From QZLE01 sp033852075 (GTDB lineage: Bacteria; Pseudomonadota; Gammaproteobacteria; QZLD01): 64,000 nucleotides of DNA. Of the stretch, positions 36,210-45,810 are shown one piece after another. The position numbers and the translations under genes were made by a program. Position 1 is the stretch's first letter; every line of letters starts with the position of its first letter. The DNA lies in contig JAWSVC010000005.1 of assembly GCA_033852075.1 (NCBI GenBank), positions 1-64,000 of the forward strand, given 5' to 3'. The notes below the pieces were generated by a model, which saw nothing but the letters and a program-made list of their open reading frames with translations, did not search any database and was not told the origin of the DNA.

Positions 36210-37612
36210 GTGGTTCATTAAGTGTTTGGGTGATAGATGATGATAAATCAATTCGTTGGGTATTAGAAAAAACTTTCAAACAAGCTGGTATGGAAGTTAG
36301 AACCTTTGAAGACGGAAAAATGATTTTAGCCGAACTGGAGCTACAGAGGCCAGATGTAATTGTTACCGATGTTAGAATGCCGGGAATTGATGGGTTAACT
36401 CTTTTAGGAAAAATAAATGCTAATTTTCCTAATCTACCAGTAATAGTTATCACCGCGCATTCGGATTTAGATGCTGCGGTTTCTGCTTACGAAAGTGGGG
36501 CGTTTGAGTATTTACCTAAACCATTTGATGTAGATGAGGCTGTTAATTTGGTGCAGCGCGCTTGGGAGCACGCAAAACAAAGTCGGGTATCTTCTGAAGG
36601 AGTAGGGGGAAATAAGGTAGAGGCAAAAGAGATTATTGGTGAAGCCCCGTCAATGCAAGAGGTATTTAGAATTATTGGAAGACTATCCAGGTCTCATATT
36701 AATGTATTGATTAATGGTGAATCAGGAACAGGAAAAGAATTAGTTGCACATGCATTGCACCGTCATAACCCAAGGGCAGACAAACCATTTATTGCCTTAA
36801 ACATGGCTGCGATTCCAAAAGACCTAATGGAATCTGAATTATTTGGTCATGAAAAAGGATCTTTTACAGGAGCACATACCAGTAGGAAAGGGAGATTCGA
36901 GCAAGCCGATGGTGGTACATTGTTTTTGGATGAGATTGGAGATATGCCGACCGAATTACAAACCCGTCTTTTGCGCGTACTAGAAGATGGGGAGTATTTT
37001 AGAGTCGGCGCCCATATTAGCACTAAGGTTGATGTTAGAGTGGTTGCGGCGACTCATCAGAATATCGAAGAACTTGTGGAACAAGGTAAATTTAGGGAAG
37101 ACCTGTTTCATAGGTTAAATGTTATTCGTATACATCTGCCAAGGCTTAGTGAAAGAAGAGAGGATATTCCTAAATTAGCTAAGTTCTTTATCGAGAAGAT
37201 TTCCAAAGAATTAGGCGTGGAAGCAAAGGTTCTCTCTGACGAGGTCATAAAATATATGACAAATTACTCATGGCCGGGTAACGTAAGACAGCTGGAAAAC
37301 ACATGTCGGTGGTTGTCTGTAATGGCGTCAGGGCAAGAGATCCTTATGGGAGATTTGCCTCCGGAACTACGTAAAACCTCTAGTGAGCAAACCGGAGAAA
37401 CCAGCTGGGAAAAAGAACTCGAGAAGTGGTTAGAACAAAGATTGCTATCGGGACAATCAGATATTTTATCTGAACTGATGCCGACATTTGAAAGAATAAT
37501 AATAGAAACAACTCTTAGATTTAATGGTGGAAAAAAACGTGACGCGTCAGAACTTCTTGGCTGGGGAAGAAATACGCTAACCCGAAAGATAAAAGAGTTG
37601 GGGTTGGAATAA
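36206..37612 (+). CDS. glnG: Nitrogen regulation response regulator NtrC (GlnG)
   Basis: A 468-aa sigma-54 activator for nitrogen assimilation genes. The receiver domain has Asp55 in VIVTDVRMPG. The AAA+ domain has Walker A NGESGTGKELVAHAL, the sigma-54 loop GSFTGA (a functional variant of GAFTGA) in ELFGHEKGSFTGA, Walker B GGTLFLDEIGD and the R-finger region. A Fis-type HTH is at the end (KKRDASELLGWGRNTLTRKI). Start ATGA overlaps ntrB. Confidence 0.97.
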   Translation: MSGSLSVWVIDDDKSIRWVLEKTFKQAGMEVRTFEDGKMILAELELQRPDVIVTDVRMPGIDGLTLLGKINANFPNLPVIVITAHSDLDAAVSAYESGAFEYLPKPFDVDEAVNLVQRAWEHAKQSRVSSEGVGGNKVEAKEIIGEAPSMQEVFRIIGRLSRSHINVLINGESGTGKELVAHALHRHNPRADKPFIALNMAAIPKDLMESELFGHEKGSFTGAHTSRKGRFEQADGGTLFLDEIGDMPTELQTRLLRVLEDGEYFRVGAHISTKVDVRVVAATHQNIEELVEQGKFREDLFHRLNVIRIHLPRLSERREDIPKLAKFFIEKISKELGVEAKVLSDEVIKYMTNYSWPGNVRQLENTCRWLSVMASGQEILMGDLPPELRKTSSEQTGETSWEKELEKWLEQRLLSGQSDILSELMPTFERIIIETTLRFNGGKKRDASELLGWGRNTLTRKIKELGLE

Positions 37613-37667
37613 ATTAGGACAACTATAAGAAATAACCACATATTATTTTAAATAAAATCAACAAAAT

Positions 37668-37703
37668 AACCTGTTATCTGTTTTATAGGTAACAGGTTTT
37701 TTG
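37668..37703 (+). terminator. Rho-independent terminator after ntrC
   Basis: AACCTGTTATC (37668-37678) pairs with GGTAACAGGTT (37688-37698) with one G-T pair, followed by T residues. It is 55 nt past the ntrC stop. Confidence 0.75.
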
Positions 37704-37822
37704 CCTTCTTAAGGCCAAAAAATTTTGGCATAAATGTTAAACAACTAATCTTTGAATCATAAAAAATATGACGGAGTAAGCAAAATTCAATCATTTGTTT
37801 GACTTTTTAATCAAACGATTTA

Positions 37823-37850
37823 ATAATTAATCAAACGTTTGATTAATTAT
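37823..37850. promoter_or_regulatory. 28-bp palindromic operator of the TetR/RND operon
   Basis: A perfect palindrome of two 14-bp arms; the left arm is ATAATTAATCAAAC (37823-37836), centred on the CG at 37836-37837. A further TAATCAAACGATT half-site is at 37808-37820. It ends 8 nt before the regulator's ATG and so would block both transcription and ribosome access. This is a natural autoregulatory TetR site. Confidence 0.8.
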
Positions 37851-37858
37851 GGTGATTT

Positions 37859-38545
37859 ATGGATACAAATGCGGTAAATACAAAGCTTGCCTTGATAAAT
37901 GCAGCTGGGGAATTATTTGCAGAGCATGGTTATGAAGGTACTAGTACCAGATCTATTGCTGAAAAGGCTAAGGTGAATATAGCTGGTATTAAATATCACT
38001 TTGGTAGCAAAGAAGGCCTTTATTTAGAGGTGATTAACCATGTTTTTGAGTATAAAAACCTTTTCGATATTGCAGATATGTTGGAAAAAGAACCATCAAG
38101 ACTGGATACCAAAGAAGGGTTAGCTAATACTATTTTAGATATGGTGTTGTGTTGTTATAAAGATATTTTTTATGCAGAAAAACCGGATTGGCACATGAAA
38201 CTTCTTATGCAAGAGGTTCTGAATAATACTATTGGAATAGAACATACTGTAGAAAAATACTTTAGACCCAAGCACCAGCAGGTTAAAAATCTATATAACA
38301 AGATTAATCCAAATGCGACTACTGAAGAAACAAATGTGTGGTGTTTCACCTTGCATAGCCAGGTTATCTTCCTTCTACACTTGCAAAAACCAATAAATAT
38401 TTTGATGAATGGAAGCTGTGATTATGACGAAATATTAAATCAGTCGGTAAAGATGACTGCTCAAGCAATGATACAGGCAGCAAATTTGTCACTTCCAAAA
38501 AGAATTCAGAATAACCAAATAGATATTAAAAGTTACGAGGTATAA
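37859..38545 (+). CDS. TetR/AcrR family repressor with CerR/DUF1956 C-terminal domain
   Basis: A 228-aa regulator. The N-terminal HTH runs through LAEHGYEGTSTRSIAEKAKV-like sequence (LFAEHGYEGTSTRSIAEK then NIAGIKYHFGSKEGLY). The larger C-terminal domain (about 70-225) resembles the CerR/DUF1956 family, known as sensors for varied small molecules. It is the first gene of the efflux operon and 2 nt before the adaptor. It is likely to repress the whole operon via the 37823-37850 palindrome. Confidence 0.88.
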   Translation: MDTNAVNTKLALINAAGELFAEHGYEGTSTRSIAEKAKVNIAGIKYHFGSKEGLYLEVINHVFEYKNLFDIADMLEKEPSRLDTKEGLANTILDMVLCCYKDIFYAEKPDWHMKLLMQEVLNNTIGIEHTVEKYFRPKHQQVKNLYNKINPNATTEETNVWCFTLHSQVIFLLHLQKPINILMNGSCDYDEILNQSVKMTAQAMIQAANLSLPKRIQNNQIDIKSYEV

Positions 38546-38547
38546 AA

Positions 38548-39591
38548 ATGAGAACAGCAAAGTTATTAATGATTGCTCTATTGGGTGTATATGCAAGTAG
38601 TTATGTTTATGCGGAAGAGAGTAAACCATATGTAAAACTGGTTAAATCAGAGGTAATAAGCCAAGGAGAGGAAGGGGAGAACAGAAAATTTCCTGGAAAA
38701 GTTCGGGCTGTAAAAAGAGTGAATATGGCCTTCCAGGTGCATGGGATATTAAAAGAGCTTAATGTGAAAGAAGGGGAAAAGGTTAGTAAAGGGCAAGTGT
38801 TAGCCCGTTTGGATGAAAGAGATTTTAAGAATAACCTCGAAGCGACTCAAGCGACATTAAAAGAGGTAAGGCTTAATTACGAACGTAGTAAAAAATTATA
38901 TAAACAACAAGTAATCCCAAAGGCTAAATATGATGAAGTAAAAGCAGCCTTGGATGCGCTTGAGTCAAAGACTAGAATACTAGAAAAGCAATTAGATGAT
39001 ACCAAGTTAATTGCTCCATTCAGCGGAGTTGTTGCGAAGAGATACGTGCAGAATTTTGAAAACATAGCGGCAAAATCACCAATACTAAGCCTGCAAGATA
39101 ACTCTGGAATAGAGGTAGTAATCCAGATTCCAGAATCAATAATGATAAAAGGGGTCGAGAAAAAATTTAATTCTTCAATAGTGGTATTTGATGCAGCACC
39201 AAAAAATAGTTATCCGGCACAATTAAGCGAAATTAGTACTGATGCGGATCCATATTCGCAAACCTATAGCGTAGTTTTAAAACTAAATAGTCCAGATGAT
39301 TTGAATATTTTGCCAGGGATGACAGCTACAGTGGAGGTACAAAATGAAACTAGTAGTGAAGATGTAAAGATAACTGTTCCACTTGCTGCAATATTTGCTG
39401 ATGTTAATAACAATAACTACGTGTGGAGAATTAATACCAAAAATACCCTGGAAAAAATTAGAGTATTTATCGGCGAAATCAAGGGTAATAGGGTTGAAGT
39501 TAAATCAGGTGTTAATGAAGGAGATAAGCTAGTTGTTGCCGGAGTAAACCTTTTAGAAGAAGGTGAAAAAGTTAGAGAACTGAAGAAGTAG
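38548..39591 (+). CDS. RND efflux periplasmic adaptor subunit (HlyD family)
   Basis: A 347-aa membrane fusion protein. A signal peptide (MRTAKLLMIALLGVYASSYVYA) precedes a barrel-sandwich (lipoyl) hybrid domain with KVRAVKRVNMAFQVHGILKE-like sequence, a coiled-coil hairpin (LEATQATLKEVRLNYERS, then KAALDALESKTRILEKQL), the second lipoyl half (TKLIAPFSGVVAKRYV) and a beta-barrel. There is no lipobox Cys, so it is soluble or tethered only by its partners. Start overlaps nearly with the repressor's stop (2-nt gap). Confidence 0.9.
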   Translation: MRTAKLLMIALLGVYASSYVYAEESKPYVKLVKSEVISQGEEGENRKFPGKVRAVKRVNMAFQVHGILKELNVKEGEKVSKGQVLARLDERDFKNNLEATQATLKEVRLNYERSKKLYKQQVIPKAKYDEVKAALDALESKTRILEKQLDDTKLIAPFSGVVAKRYVQNFENIAAKSPILSLQDNSGIEVVIQIPESIMIKGVEKKFNSSIVVFDAAPKNSYPAQLSEISTDADPYSQTYSVVLKLNSPDDLNILPGMTATVEVQNETSSEDVKITVPLAAIFADVNNNNYVWRINTKNTLEKIRVFIGEIKGNRVEVKSGVNEGDKLVVAGVNLLEEGEKVRELKK

Positions 39592-39600
39592 GAGGCAACG

Positions 39601-42600
39601 ATGGATATAGCAGCATATACGATAAAAAATAAGGTTGTAACTTACGTTTTAATAGTTTTGATAATAATAGGCGGTGTGTTTTCCTATCAAAGATTAGGAA
39701 GGTTAGAAGATCCTGAATTTACCATCAAAACAGCGGTAGTTTACACACAATATCCGGGAGCTACCCCTACAGAGGTAGAGGAAGAGGTTACTGAAAAAAT
39801 AGAAACAGCAGTACAACAACTTAAACAGATCGATAAAGTTAGGTCGTTATCAAAGTCAGGTCTTTCAATTGTTTTTGTTGATATGAAAGATAAGTATGAT
39901 AAAGATACAATACCGCAAGTATGGGATGAATTACGTCGCAAGGTAGATGCTGCACAAGCAAATCTTCCCCAAGGAGCAAAAAAATCAATAGTTAATGATG
40001 ACTTTGCCGATGTTTATGGGGTTTTTTATGCGATAACCGGTGAAGATTATTCTTATAAAGAACTAAAAGATTTTGCAGACGAGCTTAGAAAAGAGGTGCT
40101 ATTAGCACAGGATGTAGCAAAAGTTGAAATTAGTGGTGATCAGATAGAAGCTGTATTTGTTGAATTATCAAGATCAAAGCTAGCTCAATTAGGGGTGAAT
40201 CCTGCAGTAATATTACAAACACTAAATCAACAAAATATAGTTAGTGACGCCGGTAAGATAAGTGCTGGTGATGAACATATCAATCTTAGAACAACAGGTG
40301 CATTTGAGTCAGTAGAAGAGATCGGTGAATTAATGATTCCAGCTGGATCATTGGATAAATTAGTTTACTTAAAAGATATTGCTGAGCGCATATATAAGGA
40401 TTATTACACTCCTGCTCGAAGCTATATCAAATTCAATGGTGAAAAGGCCTTAGGTTTTGGGGTGTCGACCGTACCTAGTGGCAATGTTGTTGTTATGGGT
40501 AAAGCAGTAAAGGCCAAGATTGAAGAATTTAAAGAAAATATTCCCGTTGGTATAGAACTTAGCAAGATATCATTTCAGTCAGAAACAGTTGAAAAAGCAG
40601 TAGACGGATTTATAACAAATTTATTCGAAGCTTTGGGGATTGTAATTCTATTGCTGGTGGTATTTATGGGGTGGCGCGAGGGCGTATTAATTGGATTAAT
40701 ATTGCTGTTAACCATTCTTGTTACATTTATCTTTATGGATAATATGGGTGTTAGTTTACAAAGAATATCATTGGGCGCACTTATTATTGCACTTGGGATG
40801 TTAGTAGATAATGCGATTGTGGTGGCTGAAGGTATAGTAATAAAGATTGAAGGGGGGATGGATAAAACCGAAGCGGCAAGCAAGACTGTTAAAGAAACAA
40901 AATGGCCATTATTAGGTGCCACATTTATAGCTATTTTGGCTTTTGCAGCTATTTCGTTATCGAACGATTCAACCGGTGAGTTTTTAGGGTCGCTGTTTAA
41001 AGTTATATCTGTGTCGTTATTGATGAGCTGGGTGTTGGCAATTACGGTTACCCCGCTATTGTGTGTAGTTTTCCTACAAGACGCAGAGCATATAAAACAG
41101 AGCCATTCAAATAAGTTTTATGATGCATATAGGTGGATATTAAAGTTTTGCCTAAGGTTCAGAATATTATTTCTAGGCTTGTTATTAGTAGTGCTGTTCG
41201 CATCATTTTATGGTTTTGGTAAGGTTGAAAAGAGCTTTTTCTCTGATTCAAGTAGGCCTCAATATCTTGTAGATATTTGGTTACAACATGGAACCCATAT
41301 TGATAAAACAGCCGAAAGATTGAATGAGATAGATCAATATATCCGTAAATTGGATGGTGTGGAATCAACGGTACAGTTTGTAGGTAAGGGAGCAACCAGA
41401 TTTATTCTTACCTATTCGCCGGAAGAAGCAGATGGTAGTTATGGGCAAATATTGGTAACAGTTGATGATTATCATCGTATTAAAGATCAAATGAAACAGG
41501 TAGAGGAATACATACAGCAGAATCATTCCGATATTCAAAAGCAACTAAGAAATTTTGTGTTAGGCCCTGGATCAGGATCAAAGATAGAAGCTCGTTTTAG
41601 TGGTCCAGACATAAAGGTATTACGGGAATTGGCAGGTCAGGCAAAACAGATTATGGGAGCTGATTCTAATGCCAAGATAGTTAGAGATGATTGGCGGGAA
41701 AAGGTAAAGGTTGTAAAGGTTGATATGGCTGAAGCAAAAGCCAGAAATGCAGGTATAACAAGAGCTGATTTGAATGGCGCTCTTAAGTGGACTTTTGATG
41801 GAACAATATCTGGTGCATATCGAGAAGGTGATGATATTGAACCAATAATTGTCAGACCGCCAGAGCACGAAAGAAAAGGGTATGACGAACTAAAGAATAT
41901 ACATATCTATAGTTCAGTCACGAATCGCCATATTCCAATTGAGCAAGTTACTGATAAGATCAGTTTAGAATGGGAAGATGAACTGATAAAACGGCGTAAT
42001 CGTAAAAGAACAATAACAGCTATGTGTGATCCAAAGGTTGGTAACGCCAGTGTGTTATTTGCAAGATTAAGGCCTCAAATAGAAGCTATTGAAATACCGC
42101 CAGGGTACGAAATGGAGTGGGGTGGAGAATACGAAAATTCAAAAAGAGCAGAGAAAAAGCTGATGGCAAAGGTACCAATAGCTTTTACCCTGATGTTTTT
42201 AATATCCGTATTTCTGTTTAATACAATAAGACACCCGATAATAATATTCTTAGGGCTTCCGTTATCCGTGATAGGTATAGCATGCGGATTATTACTATCA
42301 GGTGTTCCATATGGATTTATGGCTCTGTTAGGGTTCTTGAGCCTTGCAGGAATGTTGATCAAAAACGAAATAGTGCTTTTGGATCAAATAAATATAGAGA
42401 TGAATGAGGGGAAGGCCCCTTATCGGGCGGTATTGGATGCGTCAGTAAGTCGTGTACGCCCTGTAGCGATGGCCGCATTTACAACCGTATTGGGTATGGC
42501 TCCACTGCTATTGGATCCGTTTTTCATTGGAATGGCAGTGACCATAATGGCCGGACTAACTTTTGCTACGGTATTAACTCTGTTAGTGATTCCTGTTTTA

Positions 42601-42645
42601 TATGCAACATTTTTCCGGGTAAAACCAGATCCAGAAGAGGTATAA
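39601..42645 (+). CDS. RND efflux transporter permease (AcrB/HAE1 type)
   Basis: A 1014-aa inner-membrane proton-driven pump. Twelve membrane segments flank two periplasmic domains, from AYTIKNKVVTYVLIVLIIIGG to LTLLVIPVLYATFF. The proton-relay Asp is in LGMLVDNAIVVAEG (TM4), preceded by LIIAL. GFLSLAGMLIKNEIVLLDQI marks the second half. The substrate range cannot be read. It is 9 nt after the adaptor and 2 nt before the outer-membrane channel gene. Confidence 0.95.
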   Translation: MDIAAYTIKNKVVTYVLIVLIIIGGVFSYQRLGRLEDPEFTIKTAVVYTQYPGATPTEVEEEVTEKIETAVQQLKQIDKVRSLSKSGLSIVFVDMKDKYDKDTIPQVWDELRRKVDAAQANLPQGAKKSIVNDDFADVYGVFYAITGEDYSYKELKDFADELRKEVLLAQDVAKVEISGDQIEAVFVELSRSKLAQLGVNPAVILQTLNQQNIVSDAGKISAGDEHINLRTTGAFESVEEIGELMIPAGSLDKLVYLKDIAERIYKDYYTPARSYIKFNGEKALGFGVSTVPSGNVVVMGKAVKAKIEEFKENIPVGIELSKISFQSETVEKAVDGFITNLFEALGIVILLLVVFMGWREGVLIGLILLLTILVTFIFMDNMGVSLQRISLGALIIALGMLVDNAIVVAEGIVIKIEGGMDKTEAASKTVKETKWPLLGATFIAILAFAAISLSNDSTGEFLGSLFKVISVSLLMSWVLAITVTPLLCVVFLQDAEHIKQSHSNKFYDAYRWILKFCLRFRILFLGLLLVVLFASFYGFGKVEKSFFSDSSRPQYLVDIWLQHGTHIDKTAERLNEIDQYIRKLDGVESTVQFVGKGATRFILTYSPEEADGSYGQILVTVDDYHRIKDQMKQVEEYIQQNHSDIQKQLRNFVLGPGSGSKIEARFSGPDIKVLRELAGQAKQIMGADSNAKIVRDDWREKVKVVKVDMAEAKARNAGITRADLNGALKWTFDGTISGAYREGDDIEPIIVRPPEHERKGYDELKNIHIYSSVTNRHIPIEQVTDKISLEWEDELIKRRNRKRTITAMCDPKVGNASVLFARLRPQIEAIEIPPGYEMEWGGEYENSKRAEKKLMAKVPIAFTLMFLISVFLFNTIRHPIIIFLGLPLSVIGIACGLLLSGVPYGFMALLGFLSLAGMLIKNEIVLLDQINIEMNEGKAPYRAVLDASVSRVRPVAMAAFTTVLGMAPLLLDPFFIGMAVTIMAGLTFATVLTLLVIPVLYATFFRVKPDPEEV

Positions 42646-42647
42646 AA

Positions 42648-43910
42648 ATGAAATTGAGATATTTAATATTAATTGCAGTATCATTGTATATGACTTCTGG
42701 TTATGCAGAAAATTTACAACAGGCATGGGATATTGCACTACAAAGTAATCCATTGATTAATGCCAGTGAAAGAAATGTTGAGTCGGCACAGATAGGAGTT
42801 GAAGGGGCAAAGACGCAAAGAATGCCTTCTGTTGTAGGAAGTGCAGGATATACATGGCTTGATCATCCACAGGTATCTGTAGCAAGAGGGGCTGAGATGC
42901 AGGTTAGTGAAGACAGGATGCTTAGCTATGGCGTTAATATGAGTCTGCCTATATATACTGGTGGATATATCTCTGGATCTGTAAAAAATGCAGAGATTGG
43001 ATTAAAGATAGCCGAAAATGATAAAGAACAGTTGGTAAATACAATAAAGCTAAAAGTTGCTGAAAGTTATATCAACATCCTTAGAACTCAACGATTAATG
43101 GTGGTTGCAGAGACAAGGTTGGATAGTCTTGAGCAGCATCATAAAAATGTTGAGCAGTTGTTGAAACAGGAAATGGTAGCCAAGAGTGATTTATTATCGG
43201 TTCAAGCTTCTTTAGCAGATGCGAAACAATCACTATTGCAGGCGAGAAATGCCAATGAGCTTGCTATAGCTCAATATAACTATTTGTTGGGTAGAGATCT
43301 TGAAAATGTATCTGTATTAGAAGATGTGGATCATGCAGAGATAAGTGGAAGTTTAGTAAGCTTTATTAATCAGGCGCAAAAAAGCAGAACAGAGTTAATA
43401 AAGGCTAAAAGACAAAAAGAAGCTCTGCAAGCCAATATTGATATGGTATCTTCTGCAATAAAGCCCTCGGTAGCCCTTAATACCGGCTATAAATATCAGG
43501 AAAATAGCTTTACTAAATATGAAGGGCAGTGGTCTGCAACCATTGGTGTACAGTGGAAATTGTTTGACGGTGGTCAAAGCGGTAAAAAGAAAGCAGAATT
43601 AATGAGGCAGATATCTGCGATTGATGAACAGATAAATGATTTAAAAAACAGAATTACGCTTGAGGTACGTTCTGCCTGGTTAAAGATGAATGAAACCAAG
43701 CTAAGGATTGCAACTGTTAAAGAAGCGGTTTCACAATCTGAAGAAAGTTTACGAAACATTAAGGCAAAATATGCTGCCGGGATGTCTACTCATACCGAAG
43801 TGCTGGATGCGGAAGCACTCAGAGAGCTTAGTAGTAGCAACTACTGTAATGCAAAGTATGATGCAGCTCTAGCCAGAATCGAACTAAAACATGCTGTTGG
43901 GGCTTTGTAA
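42648..43910 (+). CDS. TolC family outer-membrane channel
   Basis: A 420-aa outer-membrane efflux protein with a signal peptide (MKLRYLILIAVSLYMTSGYA). Two TolC-type repeats are each rich in coiled-coil helix: residues near 50-200 and 240-410. It completes the tripartite system, joining the permease and adaptor to the outside. The operon order regulator-adaptor-permease-channel is tight. Confidence 0.9.
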   Translation: MKLRYLILIAVSLYMTSGYAENLQQAWDIALQSNPLINASERNVESAQIGVEGAKTQRMPSVVGSAGYTWLDHPQVSVARGAEMQVSEDRMLSYGVNMSLPIYTGGYISGSVKNAEIGLKIAENDKEQLVNTIKLKVAESYINILRTQRLMVVAETRLDSLEQHHKNVEQLLKQEMVAKSDLLSVQASLADAKQSLLQARNANELAIAQYNYLLGRDLENVSVLEDVDHAEISGSLVSFINQAQKSRTELIKAKRQKEALQANIDMVSSAIKPSVALNTGYKYQENSFTKYEGQWSATIGVQWKLFDGGQSGKKKAELMRQISAIDEQINDLKNRITLEVRSAWLKMNETKLRIATVKEAVSQSEESLRNIKAKYAAGMSTHTEVLDAEALRELSSSNYCNAKYDAALARIELKHAVGAL

Positions 43911-43938
43911 CTTATATTTTTATTCCCCCGCTTTTAAC

Positions 43939-44017
43939 GATCAACAGGGTTGAGTCTTTGATTTTTATTCTTTTTATTAAGAATCAATAGGCAATCGATC
44001 CTTGTTGATTAAGACTC
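43939..44017. repeat. Alternative inverted repeats downstream of the efflux operon
   Basis: GATCAACAGGG at 43939 pairs with CCTTGTTGAT at 44000-44009 (one mismatch in ten), and GAGTCTT (43952-43958) pairs with AAGACTC (44011-44017). The two pairings are exclusive. Possible 3' structure or part of a decayed mobile-element end. Confidence 0.45.
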
Positions 44018-44060
44018 TCCAATATTTTTAGTCTGAGGTAGCCAGACACACTTTTTGGGA

Positions 44061-44160
44061 CGGTATCTCTATTTTACGAAGAAGATGATCTTGCGGAACA
44101 AGTTCATCTATGCAGACAACCTCTAAAGAGGATTGGGTTTGAGGTCTTTCGTTTTAGCAT
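44061..44160 (-). pseudogene. Transposase N-terminal remnant
   Basis: A stop-containing minus-strand frame from 44153 to 44067 reads NERPQTQSSLEVV, then CIDELVPQDHLLRKIE, which resembles the N-terminus of DUF772-type transposases (IS1182/IS5-like). The frame is cut upstream by TAA and diverges after KIE. About 29 codons remain. Next to it lies GTCTGAGGTAGCCAGAC (44031-44047), a short inverted repeat that could be an element end. Confidence 0.55.
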
Positions 44161-44173
44161 ACCCCATTATAAA

Positions 44174-44201
44174 AAAGTCCTCGCATATCTGCGAGGACTT
44201 T
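44174..44201. terminator. Bidirectional terminator before the secreted-protein gene
   Basis: AAAGTCCTCGCA (44174-44185) pairs with TGCGAGGACTTT (44190-44201) over a TATC loop. A run of six A residues precedes it, giving a U-run for minus-strand transcripts of the 44266-45810 gene, and a weak T-run on the other side. Confidence 0.75.
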
Positions 44202-44265
44202 GTCAGCAGTCTGAATTGGGGGTAAAAATTACCCCCAATAATGAAAATAAACAGACATATTCAAT

Positions 44266-45810
44266 TTATTTATGCCCGTGTCCATGCCCATGCCCATTTC
44301 CATTGTTTTGAACAGGCACGGAAAGCATTAGAGCTCTGACCATTACACGGCCCTGGGGTTTCCATACATCTTTTTGATCACCTTTGAACCAAAGAGTTGT
44401 ACTTTTCGCATGATCTTCAATATTTTCTGGGTTTGGAGCAACTTCCAGAATAGTGAACTCATTACCAGTTGCATGATAAGTAACTTCACCTCTACCTTCC
44501 CATGGGTGACCAGCATAAACGTCATCGCTTAGCATGGTTTGAGTATTGTAAAGTGTTACAGGTTGAATACCGTCTGCAACAGGTTGCTCTGATCCTTCAT
44601 ATAAGTTAGGGAACTCTGTATATTTATTGCCACTTTGGAATAGAGTCCAATCATTACCCGCCATACTATATAAAAAAGTCCCATTTTTAGCGTAATACTC
44701 ATAACCTTTGTATTCCATATGCCATGGACCATTTGTGCTATCACGATGTAAAGGATCAAGTAATGTTTCTACAGGATCATGAAGAACATTTGAAAAATAG
44801 AGATCTGTTTCAAGAACTGCTGGTTCACCATGTGCCATTTCAAGGATGCCGCCACATCCACAAGTACATAGTGGTTCTGTTGGAATAGGTTTGCCGGCAA
44901 GTGTACCGCCTTGAGTGTATACATAGAACTTAAGGTCTTTATTATGTTTTTTAATAGGTTTATGGTTGAAAGTAACTTTTGGTCTCCACCAATCACCAAG
45001 ATGAATAAAGGCATAGTCCCATGCTTGAAGAATGTCGCCATCTTTCAAAATTAACTGTTTAACCGGTTCATCATGATGTTTGTAGATAACGATCATTCCC
45101 CAAGAAGCAGAACCAAGACATGAATTGTATTCTGCACTTCCTGCTGGGTTATCGACATAGTTATCTGCATCATTAGCACTTAGATCAACTTTTTCTGGTG
45201 GATAAACCTTAACATTAATATCACCAGCTAGATTTTTAAAATAATTTGTTACGTCAAGTCTATTACCCCAATGACCAGTAGCGGTGCGGAATAGAGTTCC
45301 AAACTTTGCAGTAAATACCTTGCTACTAATTACTGAATCAGAACCAACGTGAGTTTGACCGTCTGGCTGGTCTTCAGCGTTATCAAATGGTCCTAGTAGT
45401 TGACCATCAACCTCAAAACTGATGTGGTTGCTTTTTACATCTTCAATTGTATTAAGGTTATCAGGAGTGAAGTCGTTAAACGTCATACCATATTTTTCTA
45501 TTCCATCAAGATTGATAGAACCACCGTAATATAAAAATGCATATTTAACTTTAGCACCGGCAGGTATTGATAATGTTGCCTCGGTTGGGGTGGTTTGAAC
45601 TCTTGGGTGGGAATCAGGATTTTCATCAGATCCGATAGCCAAGTGGTTACCTGTAAAGGCAACACCATATTTTCCAGTTATATCGAGAGCTGTTGACATG
45701 TTGCCTGCTTCTTCAGCATTCTCATATGGTTCAACATATATGCCAGCTGAATCTTCGGCAAATATGCTAATACTGAAAAACATTAAGAGTATAGTCGTGA
45801 GTAATTTCAT
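44266..45810 (-). CDS. Secreted protein with His/Gly tail, unknown function
   Basis: A 514-aa protein with signal peptide MKLLTTILLMFFSISIFA. A beta-rich region shows AKVKYAFLYYGGSI (residues 87-100), NRLDVTNYF (183-191) and SASWGMIVIYKHHDEPVKQL (234-253), an order also met in surface-protein beta-sandwich modules where an ADVT strand and a GW(V)VVY strand occur. A cysteine cluster CTCGCGG is at 315-321 and the tail is GNGHGHGHGHK. Metal binding is plausible for both but unproven. It has a good ribosome-binding site (AGGACG) and an isolated position. Confidence 0.7.
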   Translation of the reverse strand: MKLLTTILLMFFSISIFAEDSAGIYVEPYENAEEAGNMSTALDITGKYGVAFTGNHLAIGSDENPDSHPRVQTTPTEATLSIPAGAKVKYAFLYYGGSINLDGIEKYGMTFNDFTPDNLNTIEDVKSNHISFEVDGQLLGPFDNAEDQPDGQTHVGSDSVISSKVFTAKFGTLFRTATGHWGNRLDVTNYFKNLAGDINVKVYPPEKVDLSANDADNYVDNPAGSAEYNSCLGSASWGMIVIYKHHDEPVKQLILKDGDILQAWDYAFIHLGDWWRPKVTFNHKPIKKHNKDLKFYVYTQGGTLAGKPIPTEPLCTCGCGGILEMAHGEPAVLETDLYFSNVLHDPVETLLDPLHRDSTNGPWHMEYKGYEYYAKNGTFLYSMAGNDWTLFQSGNKYTEFPNLYEGSEQPVADGIQPVTLYNTQTMLSDDVYAGHPWEGRGEVTYHATGNEFTILEVAPNPENIEDHAKSTTLWFKGDQKDVWKPQGRVMVRALMLSVPVQNNGNGHGHGHGHK

